Assembly (NCBI GenBank): GCA_903891095.1
Contig: CAITDI010000036.1
Span: 62,001-126,000, forward strand
Direction of reading: 5' to 3'
From: an uncultured bacterium
GTDB taxonomy: Bacteria > Planctomycetota > Phycisphaerae > Phycisphaerales > SM1A02
DNA length: 64,000 nucleotides
Of this stretch, positions 1 to 9,334 are shown one piece after another; position 1 is the first letter of the stretch, and every line of letters starts with the position of its first letter. A program made the position numbers and the translations under genes. The notes under the pieces are model-generated. The model did no database searches, had not been told where the DNA came from, and was given only the letters and a program-made list of their open reading frames with translations.

Positions 1-861
1 GCGATTCCGCCCAACGGCCAAGGCATCGCCACGCAGATGGTGCGCGGAATCCTCGAGGAATCGCGGGCAAATCCGCGCTTCGCCGATCTCTCCTGCGATT
101 GCGCCGACAGCGTTCATCTCGCCGCCGAGGCGATGAAGCTCGCGTTCCGCGAAGTCCACCGCGAGGTCGGCGATCCCGCCGCGATGCGCGTGAAGCCCGA
201 GGATCTCCTTGCGCGCGCATACCTCGCCAAGCTCGCGGCCGAGATCGATCCCGCGAAGGCGCAGGATTTCCAGCACGGTCCGCCCAAGACCGGCGGCACG
301 ATCCTGCTCTGCACCGCCGACAAGGACGGCAACATGGTGTCGCTCATCCAGTCGAACTACGAAGGCTGGGGCTCGGGCATCGTGATTCCCGGCACGGGCA
401 TCGCGATGCAGAACCGCGGCGCGTGCTTCACGCTCGAGAAGGGCCATGTGAACGAGTACGCACCCGCGAAGCTGCCGTATCACACGATCATTCCCGGCAT
501 GCTGGTCAAGCGCGACGCGAAGACCGGCGCCGCGCAGCCGCACATCGCGTTCGGCTGCATGGGCGGCTACATGCAGCCGCAGGGACAGCTGCAGATCGCG
601 TCGCGCATCGAGGATCACCGCGCGAATCCGCAGGCCGCGCTCGACGCGCCGCGCTGGCAGGTGAGCGACGGACTCAAGCTCGACGTCGAGCCTGGGTTTC
701 CGCAGTCGACGCTCGACGAGCTCGCGAAGCGCGGCCACGCGGTCAAGGTCGCCGCGGAGAAGTCGATCACCTTCGGCCGCGCGCAGTGCATCCAGCGCGT
801 GCCGCACGGCTACGTCGCGGCGAGCGACATGCGTGGCGACGCGCAGGCCGTGGTGGGCTGA
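1..861 (+). CDS. Gamma-glutamyltransferase family protein, C-terminal part (5' end outside window)
   Basis: The reading frame is open from base 1, so the start lies upstream of the window. The visible 286 residues begin with the PPNGQG segment typical of gamma-glutamyltransferases, followed by the GGT junction before ILLCTADKDGN. In this family the precursor cleaves itself just before a threonine, which becomes the N-terminal nucleophile of the small subunit; here that Thr is codon 298-300. The following SLIQSNYEGWGSG and GRAQCIQR segments also fit. The family transfers or hydrolyses gamma-glutamyl groups, usually from glutathione, in the periplasm, but related branches act as cephalosporin or gamma-polyglutamate hydrolases, so the substrate is not certain. 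A signal peptide cannot be judged because the N terminus is missing. Confidence 0.85.
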   Translation, partial: AIPPNGQGIATQMVRGILEESRANPRFADLSCDCADSVHLAAEAMKLAFREVHREVGDPAAMRVKPEDLLARAYLAKLAAEIDPAKAQDFQHGPPKTGGTILLCTADKDGNMVSLIQSNYEGWGSGIVIPGTGIAMQNRGACFTLEKGHVNEYAPAKLPYHTIIPGMLVKRDAKTGAAQPHIAFGCMGGYMQPQGQLQIASRIEDHRANPQAALDAPRWQVSDGLKLDVEPGFPQSTLDELAKRGHAVKVAAEKSITFGRAQCIQRVPHGYVAASDMRGDAQAVVG

Positions 862-964
862 AAGCGAGTCAGACCTCGGAAGCGGCCGCCGTTGCGATCG
901 CTGCATGCGTGAATGCCCGTAGATGAAGGCGAAGCCGAAATCTGCGGAACGGGTTGCGCGCGAA

Positions 965-1049
965 GTCGATGGAATCCCAAGGTCGATGGAATCCCAAGGT
1001 CGATGGAATCCCAAGGTCGATGGACTCTCAAGGTCGATGGACTCCCACG
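965..1049. repeat. 17-bp tandem repeat, five copies
   Basis: Unit GTCGATGGAATCCCAAG occurs perfectly three times (965-981, 982-998, 999-1015) and then twice with one to three changes (1016-1032, 1033-1049). It lies between the convergent ends of the gamma-glutamyltransferase gene and the fucosidase gene. No convincing gene occupies 862-1138. Bases about 1096-1125 resemble the dispersed CTGCGGC/CCTCTGG repeat seen elsewhere in the window. Confidence 0.9.
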
Positions 1050-1138
1050 TCCTGTGTTCCGCAGACTTCGTCTGCGGGCATTCGTGGTCTTTGCGGTCGC
1101 CGCTGCGGCGGCTTCCTCTGGTGGTTGTTGGCTTAAGC

Positions 1139-3682
1139 TCAATCGCGCAGTCGCACGAAGTCGACGGCGAATTTCGGCGCGTGCAGCGTGAATGTGCCTT
1201 GCGGGTCGGCCTTCGCGTTCTGGATCGTCCAGCCATGCGGCGGCCGCACGCGGACAGTCTCTCGTGCGGGCGCGCTGAACTCGACGCGGATCGAGTCCGG
1301 CGTCCATGCAAGCCGGGTCACCGTCACCCCGCCGCGCGCGCGCAGGCCGCGCACTTCGCCTGCCTTCCAACTCGGCGGCAGCGCGGGCAGCACATCGACG
1401 ATGTAGCGCGGCATCTTTCCCGGCGCGAACGCGTCCTGCTCGGCGACATGCGACTGCAGCAGCGCTTCCGCGATGCCTGCCGCGCCGCCGAAGTTTCCGT
1501 CGATCTGGAACGGCGGGTGATCGTCGAAGAGATCAGGCAGCGTCGACTTCGAAAGCAGCGCGCGCAGGTTGTCGCCGACGGCCTTGCCGTCGCCAAGCCG
1601 CGCGAAGAAGTTGATGAGCCACGCGCGGCTCCAGCCCGTGTGGCCGCCGCCGTTGGCGAGGCGGAAATCCAGCGTCTTTCGCGCGGCGTCGAGCAGCTGC
1701 GGCGTGATGTCGCGGGTGAACTGCGCACCCGGATGCAGGCCGAAGAGATGCGAGATGTGACGGTGCCCGGGCTCGGCCTCGCCGAAGGGGCGCGCCCATT
1801 CCATCAGTCGTCCGTCTGCGCCGATCTCGGGCCACGCGAGCTGCGCGCGCGCCTGCTTGACGCGCGCGACGAGCGGGTCCTTGTCGTTCCCAAGCACCGT
1901 CGCGGCATCGAGCAGGTTCGTGAACACATCCCACACGATCTCCTGGTCCATCGAGTTGCCCATGCCGATGTTCGCGTGCTGCCCGTCGGCGGTGATGAAC
2001 GTGTTCTCCGGCGACGAGCTCGGGCCCGACACCAGCCTGTGCGTCGCGGGATCCTCGACGAGGTAGTCGAGGTAGAACTCCGCAGCGCCGCGCAGCATCG
2101 GCCACGCGCGCTCGCGCAGGAAGGCCTCGTCGCCCGAGTGCGCGTAGTGCTCCCAGAAATGCCGCGTGAGCCAGCCGCCGCCATGCGGCCACATGCCCCA
2201 CACGGTGTCGCCGATCGGCTCGGTAAACGCCCACGCATCGCTCGTGTGGTGCGCGACGAAGCCCTTCATGCCATAGAGTTTTTGCGCGGAAATACGGCCA
2301 TTTGCCGCCACGCGCTCGGCGAAGTCGAAGAGCGGCTCGTGGCACTCGGCGAGGTTCGCGCTCTCCGCGTGCCAGTAGTTCATCTGGATGTTGATGTTGA
2401 TGTGGTAGTCGGCGCTCCACGGCGCGGCGAGGTGCTGGTTCCACAGTCCCTGCAGGTTCGACGGCATGTCGCCGGGGCGCGAGCACGAGAGCAGCAGGTA
2501 GCGGCCGAACTGGAAGTAGAGCGCGAGCAGCGCTGGATCCTCGGCGCCGGCCTTGAATTCGGCGAGGCGCACATCGGTCGCCTTCGCGGCCTGCGCGTTG
2601 GCGCCGATGTCGAGCGACACGCGCGACATCAGCGCGGCATGCGACGCGATGTGCCGCGCGAGCAGCTCGTCGAACGGCCGCGCGATCGCCGCGCGCGCGG
2701 TGTTCATCGCGAAGACCTTCGGATCCATCACGCGAACGGCAGGGTTGATGTGCGCGATGAAGTCCGTGCCGCCCGCGATGACCACGGTGTAGGCGCGCGT
2801 GCGCGTCGCGGTGCGATCGATCGATTCGAGCTTCCCGGTCGACTTTCCCGGGGACTTGCCTTCGGACTTCCCTTCGGACTTCCCTTCGGATTTGCCAGCT
2901 GAAACCGCAGGTTTCGCCGCGAGCTCCACCGGTCCGCCGATCGCCGCATCGACCTTGAGCCCGACCGCGGACGCGTAGCGCACACCGCGGTATTCGCCGT
3001 TCACGGCGACGCCGGTCTGCGTGTGGAACTCGACGTCCTTCTCGCTGGAGACGCCGTTCCCGCCGTCGACGACTTCGTCGCGACCGAGCGCGATCGCGGC
3101 GAGCAGCGGCTTGTCGCCGAGCGCTTCCCAGCGCACGACGATCACCTGGTCCGCGTCGCTCGCGAACATGCGGCAGCGGTACTTCGCGCCGTCCGCAGTG
3201 AAGGTCGTCTCCGCAACGCCCGTCGCGAGGTCGAGCGAACGGCGGAAATCCTCGATCGTTTCGAACGATTCGCTCCATCGCGTGCCCACCGTGCAGAGCG
3301 GCTGGTAGCTGCGCGTGACCTCGGGCGTCATGAACTCGTCCTGCATGATCTTCTGCGCGCCGACCACGTCGCCCTTGAACCAGAGCTCGCGCGCGCGTGC
3401 GAGCGAGCCTGGCGCAGGCGTGCGATTGCGGTCCACGACGGAGCCGGCCCAGACGGTGTCCTCGTTCACCTGGATCGTGCCGAACTGATCGCCGAACACC
3501 ATGCCGCCCATGCGGCCGTTGCCGATCGGCAGCGCTTCGGTCCACTTCGCCGCGGGCTGCGCGTACCACATGGTCAGCGCGTCGCTGGCGTGCGCGGCGG
3601 GCGCGATCAACGCGGCAAGCGCGCAGGTCAGCACGCAGGTCCGCAGGAGGCGAACGACCAGACCGATGGATGAACCGCGCAT
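1139..3682 (-). CDS. Secreted glycoside hydrolase family 95 (alpha-L-fucosidase type)
   Basis: This 847-residue protein belongs to GH95, which cleaves alpha-1,2-linked L-fucose (some members L-galactose) from glycans by inversion. The start at 3682 is preceded by AAGGAG at good spacing and opens a signal peptide of about 32 residues ending AHA. Family landmarks are ALPIGNGRMGGMVFG near residue 50, WSADYHININIQMNYW, which carries the Asn pair used to activate water, GHRHISHLFGLHPG, and QIDGNFGGAAGIAEAL near the C terminus. An unusual run of GKSEG/GKSPG/GKST repeats sits at about residues 262-284, coded by a 12-bp tandem repeat. The protein probably acts in the periplasm or outside the cell on sulfated or fucosylated polysaccharide, a common planctomycete diet; the exact substrate is inference. 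Confidence 0.9.
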   Translation of the reverse strand: MRGSSIGLVVRLLRTCVLTCALAALIAPAAHASDALTMWYAQPAAKWTEALPIGNGRMGGMVFGDQFGTIQVNEDTVWAGSVVDRNRTPAPGSLARARELWFKGDVVGAQKIMQDEFMTPEVTRSYQPLCTVGTRWSESFETIEDFRRSLDLATGVAETTFTADGAKYRCRMFASDADQVIVVRWEALGDKPLLAAIALGRDEVVDGGNGVSSEKDVEFHTQTGVAVNGEYRGVRYASAVGLKVDAAIGGPVELAAKPAVSAGKSEGKSEGKSEGKSPGKSTGKLESIDRTATRTRAYTVVIAGGTDFIAHINPAVRVMDPKVFAMNTARAAIARPFDELLARHIASHAALMSRVSLDIGANAQAAKATDVRLAEFKAGAEDPALLALYFQFGRYLLLSCSRPGDMPSNLQGLWNQHLAAPWSADYHININIQMNYWHAESANLAECHEPLFDFAERVAANGRISAQKLYGMKGFVAHHTSDAWAFTEPIGDTVWGMWPHGGGWLTRHFWEHYAHSGDEAFLRERAWPMLRGAAEFYLDYLVEDPATHRLVSGPSSSPENTFITADGQHANIGMGNSMDQEIVWDVFTNLLDAATVLGNDKDPLVARVKQARAQLAWPEIGADGRLMEWARPFGEAEPGHRHISHLFGLHPGAQFTRDITPQLLDAARKTLDFRLANGGGHTGWSRAWLINFFARLGDGKAVGDNLRALLSKSTLPDLFDDHPPFQIDGNFGGAAGIAEALLQSHVAEQDAFAPGKMPRYIVDVLPALPPSWKAGEVRGLRARGGVTVTRLAWTPDSIRVEFSAPARETVRVRPPHGWTIQNAKADPQGTFTLHAPKFAVDFVRLRD

Positions 3683-3908
3683 GCTTCGCTCCTTGCTTGT
3701 GCTTGCGTTCGCGCGCGTCCGAATGTCCGCGAGCCGCGCCACGGTAACGCGCGAAGCCTGATTTCGCGGCGATTTCGGTGGAGATAACCACCGATCCGCG
3801 CGGGATTTCCGCCCGCTTCCGCAACGGTCAACGCTTCGCCGATGAAGCACCGCTTTCGCACCGATAGAGCAAGTCCGCATTCCACGCACGATCGCACGAG
3901 AAAGTCCC

Positions 3909-6038
3909 ATGCTTCGACACAACTTCATCCGCTTCGCCGCCGTGACCGCCGCATTCGTGCTGCAGCCTGCGCTGCAGCCGGTGGCGCAGGCTGACCTCGG
4001 CTGGTTCGACCTTCCGCTCAAGGACGACGTGCCGCATGTGACCTTCGGCGAGATGATCGCGTGGAGCGACGCATGCCTCGCGATCACCGACGCCGAATGG
4101 CCCGCCGTCGAGCGCCTGTACGCCGACTACCTCGCCAAGTGGAAGGGCGAGGACGGCGACGAGGACATCCTGTTCAACGGCCTGCACTCGGTGCTCGGCG
4201 CGAACCGCGCGCTTGCGATCGATACGTTCCGCGAGTGCGCCGCCGCCGTCATGCGTTCGCGCGACGAATCCGACCGGCACTGCATCATCCGCCGCACGCT
4301 GATGGAGCTCGCGGCGACGCGTGGTCCGCTCGCGGTGGACTCGCAGCGTGTCGCGCACGACCTTGCCAAGAACATCTTCATCGCGGTGCGCGATCACTCG
4401 CACCAGGGCTACAACGCGATGCAGGCGATGCGCGAGGCAGGCGACGTGCGCGCCGCGATCAAGCCGCTGTACGGCACGCTGGTCGCGGTCGCCGGCGAGG
4501 AGCGCGCGAATGCCGTGTTCGCGACGCTCGTGCAGTCGTACGAGATCACCGGCGAAGTGGCGCTTTCGACCGAGTTCCGCGCGATCGTCGCGCATGCGAG
4601 CAAGCTCTCGCCCGACGAGCGCGAGGCCCTCGCGACGGCGTATCAGTCCGCAGACGCCCGCCTCCGCAGCGCCGAAGCGATCGAGAATTCGCGCGATCTC
4701 CGCGCCAAGATCGACGACGAGCTCTTCACGACGATCACCGGCATCCTCGGCGAGCAGCGCGCGAAGCTCCTGCGCGGACTCGCGACCGGGGCCGTCGACA
4801 CGCAGGCGTTCTCACCCGAGAACATCGATCCCGGCGCGGGCACCAGCCGCGACGCCGTGAATGGCGCGACCGACGTGCTGCTCGAGCAGTTCGTCGATCC
4901 ATCCGACTTCGAGGCCGTCGCGCACGCAGGCGGCCGCCGCTTCTGGCAGCCGATCCCGCATCCGCTGATGCTGCCGATCGAGGCGCCCGCGCCGGAGCCG
5001 ATGGATGTCGCGTTCCTCGCGGCGATCGTGGGCGCGAAGGGCGACGACGATCTCGCGATCATCGAGGCGCTCCACGCCGACCACGCGCAGCGCTGGGCGC
5101 AGATCGAGCACACCTGCGACGAGATCGTCTCGCGCGACGACCGCATCATGCAGCTCACCGATCTCACGATCGACGAAGACGCGCGCACGCTCACCGAGCT
5201 GCAGGGCGTGTTCGGCGCCGATCGCGTGAACGCCGGCAACGTCGCGCTCGCGCGCTTCACGCGGCTCGAGCGCATCCTGTCGTTTGCCAAGATCGCCGAT
5301 CGGTTCGACACGCTTTCGCGCATCCCGTGGCCCACCGGCTCGATCGGTTGCGCGGTCCTCGGCGTGCGCCTGCCCGGCGCGCCTGTGCTTCCCGATTCGC
5401 GGATCGCGGGTCTGCGCGCGCTGGTCGCCGCGTCCGCCGAGGCGCTCGTCGCGGGGCGGCTCGAGTCGTGGCGCCAGGTCTGCAACGCGAGCAAGTCGTT
5501 CGATCGCGTCGTCGCGGAGCAGCGCGAGCTGCAGATTCCCGAGCATCTCAAGCTGCAGGCGATCCAGAAGCAGCGCCTCGCGAGCCTCGCCGACTGCGCC
5601 GAGGCCGCACGCCGCACCTACGCCGCGCCGCTCGCGCTCATCGATAGCCTCGCAGGCGACAGCCACGACTGGGAGGCGCAGTTCATCGCGCTCACCATCA
5701 TCGAACGCGGGCTCGAGCACACCGACGCAGGCCGTCGCCTCGAGCAGCACCTGCAGCGGACCGCGTCGCCCGAGATGCTCGACAAGGCGCGCGTCGCGCA
5801 GATCCCGTTCGATCCGCGCGGCAGCGACCTGCTCCGCGCCTGCGGAGAAGCCGCGGTCGCCGCAGGAAACATGGACGACGGCGACCTCGGCCGCATCGAG
5901 GCCGGCAACGTGATCCTCCAGAAGCAGATCGACACGCGCCGCCGGCTCGACCGCGCGTTGCGCGCGCAGATCGCCGTCGCGTGGCGCCAGCTCCGCGCGG
6001 CCGGAGATCCCGCCGCGACGAAGGCGTTCGATCCGTGA
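3909..6038 (+). CDS. Large exported protein of unknown function
   Basis: A 709-residue protein with a likely signal peptide (residues 1-28, ending VAQA). The rest is hydrophilic and predicted mostly helical, with repeated Glu/Ala/Arg-rich stretches. No catalytic motif or known domain is recognisable. It starts 226 bp from the divergent GH95 gene, so the two may share a control region, and is followed after 42 bp by the DUF1080 gene in the same direction. Coding quality is good: the frame is uninterrupted and its codon use resembles its neighbours. It may be a planctomycete-specific periplasmic protein, but nothing in the sequence shows a function. Confidence 0.7.
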   Translation: MLRHNFIRFAAVTAAFVLQPALQPVAQADLGWFDLPLKDDVPHVTFGEMIAWSDACLAITDAEWPAVERLYADYLAKWKGEDGDEDILFNGLHSVLGANRALAIDTFRECAAAVMRSRDESDRHCIIRRTLMELAATRGPLAVDSQRVAHDLAKNIFIAVRDHSHQGYNAMQAMREAGDVRAAIKPLYGTLVAVAGEERANAVFATLVQSYEITGEVALSTEFRAIVAHASKLSPDEREALATAYQSADARLRSAEAIENSRDLRAKIDDELFTTITGILGEQRAKLLRGLATGAVDTQAFSPENIDPGAGTSRDAVNGATDVLLEQFVDPSDFEAVAHAGGRRFWQPIPHPLMLPIEAPAPEPMDVAFLAAIVGAKGDDDLAIIEALHADHAQRWAQIEHTCDEIVSRDDRIMQLTDLTIDEDARTLTELQGVFGADRVNAGNVALARFTRLERILSFAKIADRFDTLSRIPWPTGSIGCAVLGVRLPGAPVLPDSRIAGLRALVAASAEALVAGRLESWRQVCNASKSFDRVVAEQRELQIPEHLKLQAIQKQRLASLADCAEAARRTYAAPLALIDSLAGDSHDWEAQFIALTIIERGLEHTDAGRRLEQHLQRTASPEMLDKARVAQIPFDPRGSDLLRACGEAAVAAGNMDDGDLGRIEAGNVILQKQIDTRRRLDRALRAQIAVAWRQLRAAGDPAATKAFDP

Positions 6039-6080
6039 TGAACTGAGCGCCGTCTCGCTACAGTGCGCCTGGAGATCACC

Positions 6081-6824
6081 ATGCGCACGAACACCATCGC
6101 ACTCGCAGCCGTCGTCCTCGTCGCCGTTCCGTTCCTCGCCGCCACGCAGCAGCAGAACGTGCAGCCGCCCACCAGCTCGGGCCAGAGCCTCGGCGCCGTG
6201 CAGGGCCAGTTCATGAACGACGGAAAGCCGATCAAGGTCGGCGAGAAGATCGCGCTCTTCAACGGCAAGGACACCGCGGGCTGGAAGGCCTTCGTGCCCG
6301 ATCTCATCAAGGACAAGAAGGACCCGATGTCGGTGTGGAGCGTGAAGGACGGCGTCCTTCAGTGCGCCGGCCGTCCGATCGGCTACATCGAGACCATCGA
6401 GCTCTACGACAACTACGTGATCGAGCTCGACTGGCGCTTCGATCCCGCGAAGGGCCCGGGCAACTCGGGCGTCCTGCTCCGCACCGTCGGCGACGACAAG
6501 GTGTGGCCGAAGTCGATGGAGGCGCAGCTCGAGTCGCGCAGCGCGGGTGATTTCTGGAACATCGACGAGGTCAAGGCCAAGGTCGACGCCAAGCGCACCG
6601 AAGGCCGCCACACCGTCAAGCTCCACGACACCAACGAGAAGCCGCTCGGCGAGTGGAACCACTACCGCATCGTCGTCAACCAGGGCACGATCGAACTGTG
6701 GGTCAACGGCATGCTCCAGAACGTCGCCACCGACGTCGAGGTCGTGAAGGGACGCATCGCGCTGCAGAGCGAGGGCGCGTACATCGAGTTCAAGAACATC
6801 TCCCTTTCGCCGATCATCAAGTGA
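6081..6824 (+). CDS. Exported DUF1080 (3-keto-disaccharide hydrolase-like) protein
   Basis: A 247-residue protein with an N-terminal signal peptide and a single DUF1080 concanavalin-like domain from about residue 45 (ALFNGKDTAGWKAF) to the end (YIEFKNISLSPI). The middle has FDPAKGPGNSGVLLR, typical of the family. DUF1080 proteins are greatly expanded in planctomycetes; a few characterised ones hydrolyse 3-keto-disaccharides or bind glycans. The ATG at 6081 has GGAG just upstream and is preferred to an upstream in-frame GTG at 6063. The stop overlaps the GTG start of the next gene. Its neighbour GH95 makes a role in sugar uptake plausible but unproven. Confidence 0.85.
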   Translation: MRTNTIALAAVVLVAVPFLAATQQQNVQPPTSSGQSLGAVQGQFMNDGKPIKVGEKIALFNGKDTAGWKAFVPDLIKDKKDPMSVWSVKDGVLQCAGRPIGYIETIELYDNYVIELDWRFDPAKGPGNSGVLLRTVGDDKVWPKSMEAQLESRSAGDFWNIDEVKAKVDAKRTEGRHTVKLHDTNEKPLGEWNHYRIVVNQGTIELWVNGMLQNVATDVEVVKGRIALQSEGAYIEFKNISLSPIIK

Positions 6825-8032
6825 CGCATTCCAATCCACAGAACGGCGACGCGCTCGGCGTCGGTACGCGCCTCGCACACACCGCGCGTGATCCACGCGC
6901 GCAGCATGGCTTCGTCAACACGCCGCTCCACCGCGGTTCCACGGTGGTCTTTCGCACGCTCGACGAGCTCGAGGGCGCGATGCGCGCCGACACGCGCACG
7001 GGTCCGTACATCTACGGCCTCATGGGCAATCCGAACTCGCGCGAGCTCGAGACGATGCTCGCCCGGCTCGATGGCGGCGCAGGCGCCGTGGTCGTCGAAA
7101 GCGGGCTCGCCGCGGTGTCGGTACCGCTCCTCGCGATGCTCTCGTCGGGCGATCACCTGCTGATGACCGACTCGTGCTACGGCCCGTCGCGGCACATCTG
7201 CAACGTCGTGCTCGCGCGCATGGGCATCACGACCTCGTACTACGACCCGCGCATCGGCGCCGGCATCGACGCGCTCATCCGCCCGAACACGCGGGTGATC
7301 TTCATGGAGTCGCCGGGCTCGCTCACCTTCGAGGTGCAGGATGTGCCGGCCATCGCGCGCGTGGCGCGTGCGCGCGGCGTGACCACGATGATCGACGCGA
7401 CGTGGGCGACGCCGCTCTACTTCCGCGCGATCGAGCACGGCTGCGACATCGCGATCCACGCGCTCACCAAGTACCAGTCGGGCAACAGCGACATCCTGCT
7501 CGGCGGCATCGTCGCGCGCGACGAGGACCACTGGAAGCGCGTCAAGCACACCGCCGAAGCCCACGGCCACTACGCGCATCCCGACGATTGCTCGACCTGC
7601 CTCCGCGGCATTCGCTCGCTCGAGGTGCGCCTCGCGTGGCACCAGGCGAGCGCGCTCGAGGTCGCGCGGTGGCTCGAGTCGCGCGCGGAAGTCGCGCGCA
7701 TGCTGCACCCCGCGCTGCCCTCGCACCCCGATCACGCGATCTGGAAGCGCGACTTCACCGGCGCGAGCGGCCTCTTCGGCTGCGTGCTCAAGCCGCATCC
7801 GCGCGGCCGCGCGCATCTCAAGGCGTTCCTCGAAGGACTGCGGTTCTTCGGCATGGGCTTCTCGTGGGGCGGCTTCGAGAGCCTCGTCGTGTCGAGCGAC
7901 GTGCGCAGCTCGCGCGTGGCCGCGCCGTGGACCGACGAGGGCGCGCTGCTGCGCTTCCAGATCGGCCTCGAGGATCCGCGCGACCTGATCGCGGACATCG
8001 CGCAGGCGTTTGACGCGGCCGCGCGGGCTTGA
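6821..8032 (+). CDS. metC: Cystathionine beta-lyase / PLP-dependent trans-sulfuration enzyme
   Basis: This 403-residue enzyme belongs to the Cys/Met metabolism PLP family. Visible marks are VNTPLHRGSTVVF near the N terminus, the cofactor-facing GGAGAVVVESGLAAV, ESPGSLTFEVQDVP, and the lysine that forms the Schiff base in ALTKYQSGNSD. The N-terminal pattern resembles proteobacterial MetC, which splits cystathionine to homocysteine, pyruvate and ammonia in the cytoplasm. The GTG start at 6821 overlaps the stop of the DUF1080 gene (GTGA), suggesting translational coupling despite no clear functional link. A methionine gamma-lyase or related activity cannot be excluded from sequence alone. Confidence 0.85.
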   Translation: MTHSNPQNGDALGVGTRLAHTARDPRAQHGFVNTPLHRGSTVVFRTLDELEGAMRADTRTGPYIYGLMGNPNSRELETMLARLDGGAGAVVVESGLAAVSVPLLAMLSSGDHLLMTDSCYGPSRHICNVVLARMGITTSYYDPRIGAGIDALIRPNTRVIFMESPGSLTFEVQDVPAIARVARARGVTTMIDATWATPLYFRAIEHGCDIAIHALTKYQSGNSDILLGGIVARDEDHWKRVKHTAEAHGHYAHPDDCSTCLRGIRSLEVRLAWHQASALEVARWLESRAEVARMLHPALPSHPDHAIWKRDFTGASGLFGCVLKPHPRGRAHLKAFLEGLRFFGMGFSWGGFESLVVSSDVRSSRVAAPWTDEGALLRFQIGLEDPRDLIADIAQAFDAAARA

Positions 8033-8096
8033 CGCTCGCCGTGACGATTCGCGGACCTTGTCGGGCATCGCACGCGCTCGGGGGAACCGCCGTGAT

Positions 8097-8105
8097 TGCT
8101 ACACT
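8097..8105 (+). promoter_or_regulatory. Candidate extended -10 promoter of the E1 alpha-beta operon
   Basis: TGCTACACT matches an extended -10 box (TG-n-TACACT) 49 bp before the E1 alpha start. No good -35 lies at standard spacing, as expected for extended -10 promoters. A GC-rich palindrome CCCGCCGGCGGG follows at about 8120-8131, inside the presumed leader. Confidence 0.35.
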
Positions 8106-8153
8106 CACCGTTCCACCTCGCCCGCCGGCGGGGGCGGTTTGAGCGAGCGAACC

Positions 8154-9308
8154 ATGCCAATCACCACCGCCTACGAAACCAAGATCGAACACATCTCGAT
8201 TCTCGACGCCAAGGGCAACTTTGACGAGAAGCTCGGCAAGGGTCTCATCCCCGACGCCGACCTCGTCAAGCTCTACGAGGCGATGGTCTCCTGCCGCCAG
8301 CTCGACGAGGTGGCGTTCCGCCTCCAGCGCTCGGGCCGCATGGGCACGTACCCGCAGAACATGGGCCAGGAGGCGACCAGCCTCGGCGCCGCGTATGTGC
8401 TCCGCAAGGACGACTGGATGGTCACCTGCTACCGCGAGAACTGCGGCCTCTTCTGGCGCGGCGTTCCCAAGGAAGGCATCCTCCTCCACTGGATGGGCGA
8501 CGAGCGCGGCAACGCGATGCCCAAGCCGCACTGGGTCACGCCGATCTACGTGCCGCTGGGAACGCAGATGCTCCACGCCGCCGGCCTCACGCTCGCGGCC
8601 AAGTACCGCGGCGAGGACCGCATCGCGTGCACGTTCTTCGGCGACGGCGCGTCGAGCGAAGGCGACTTCCACGAGGCGTGCAACTTCGCGGCGAACCTGC
8701 ACATTCCCGTCGTGTTCGTCTGCCAGAACAACTTCTGGGCGATCTCCACGCCGAGCAAGATCAACAGCGCCGCGCCGACCTTCGCGCAGCGCGGCCTGTC
8801 GTACGGCATGCCATGCCTCCAGTGCGACGGCAACGACATCTTCGCCACCGTCTACGCGATGAAGAAGTCCGTCGAGCACGCGCGCACCACCGGCACGCCG
8901 TGCTTCATCGAGATGGTCACGTACCGCCTCGGTGACCACACGACCGCCGACGACGCCAAGCGCTACCGCGACCAGAACGAGGTCGACGCGTGGAAGGCGC
9001 GCGATCCGATCATCCGCCTCCGCAACTACATGGTCGCGCGCAAGCTGTGGGACGACGCGAAGGAATCCGCGCTCCTCGAGCGCGTCGCGCAGGAGAACGC
9101 CGACGCCGTCGCGCGCGCCGAAGGCATCGCCGCGCCGCACCGCGCCGACTTCTTCGACTCGATGTACGCGGAGATCCCCGCCGACCTCGCCATGCAGCGC
9201 GACACGATGCACACGCACTCGCTCGGCCAGGATCCGTCGCAGCTTCCGCCCGAGGCGCAGGAGCGCGCGCGCCAGATGACGAGCGAAGCCGCGGCCGCCC
9301 ACCACTGA
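8154..9308 (+). CDS. pdhA: 2-oxo acid (pyruvate) dehydrogenase E1 component, alpha subunit
   Basis: A 384-residue thiamine diphosphate-dependent E1 alpha subunit. The TPP/Mg-binding motif starts with GDGASSEGDFHEACNFAAN and ends with QNN, and is followed by AISTP. RMGTYPQNMGQEATSLGAA near residue 60 resembles the Gram-positive type pyruvate dehydrogenase alpha chain more than the proteobacterial type. The phosphorylation-loop region YRLGDHTTADDAKRYR is conserved. With the beta subunit it decarboxylates pyruvate or a branched-chain 2-oxo acid and passes the acyl group to E2 lipoyl. No E2 or E3 gene lies next to it. Leucine dehydrogenase and acyl-CoA oxidation genes 4 kb away leave a branched-chain role open. 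Confidence 0.85.
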   Translation: MPITTAYETKIEHISILDAKGNFDEKLGKGLIPDADLVKLYEAMVSCRQLDEVAFRLQRSGRMGTYPQNMGQEATSLGAAYVLRKDDWMVTCYRENCGLFWRGVPKEGILLHWMGDERGNAMPKPHWVTPIYVPLGTQMLHAAGLTLAAKYRGEDRIACTFFGDGASSEGDFHEACNFAANLHIPVVFVCQNNFWAISTPSKINSAAPTFAQRGLSYGMPCLQCDGNDIFATVYAMKKSVEHARTTGTPCFIEMVTYRLGDHTTADDAKRYRDQNEVDAWKARDPIIRLRNYMVARKLWDDAKESALLERVAQENADAVARAEGIAAPHRADFFDSMYAEIPADLAMQRDTMHTHSLGQDPSQLPPEAQERARQMTSEAAAAHH

Positions 9309-9334
9309 GCAACTCACGAGACACGGACCACCAC

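Noticed and set aside
965-1049. CRISPR array
   Set aside because: Units are 17 bp in direct contact, without spacers or cas genes.
923-2902. Long plus-strand frame opposite the GH95 gene
   Set aside because: It reads as Arg/Ala-rich shadow of a strongly supported gene on the other strand; high GC content keeps frames open.
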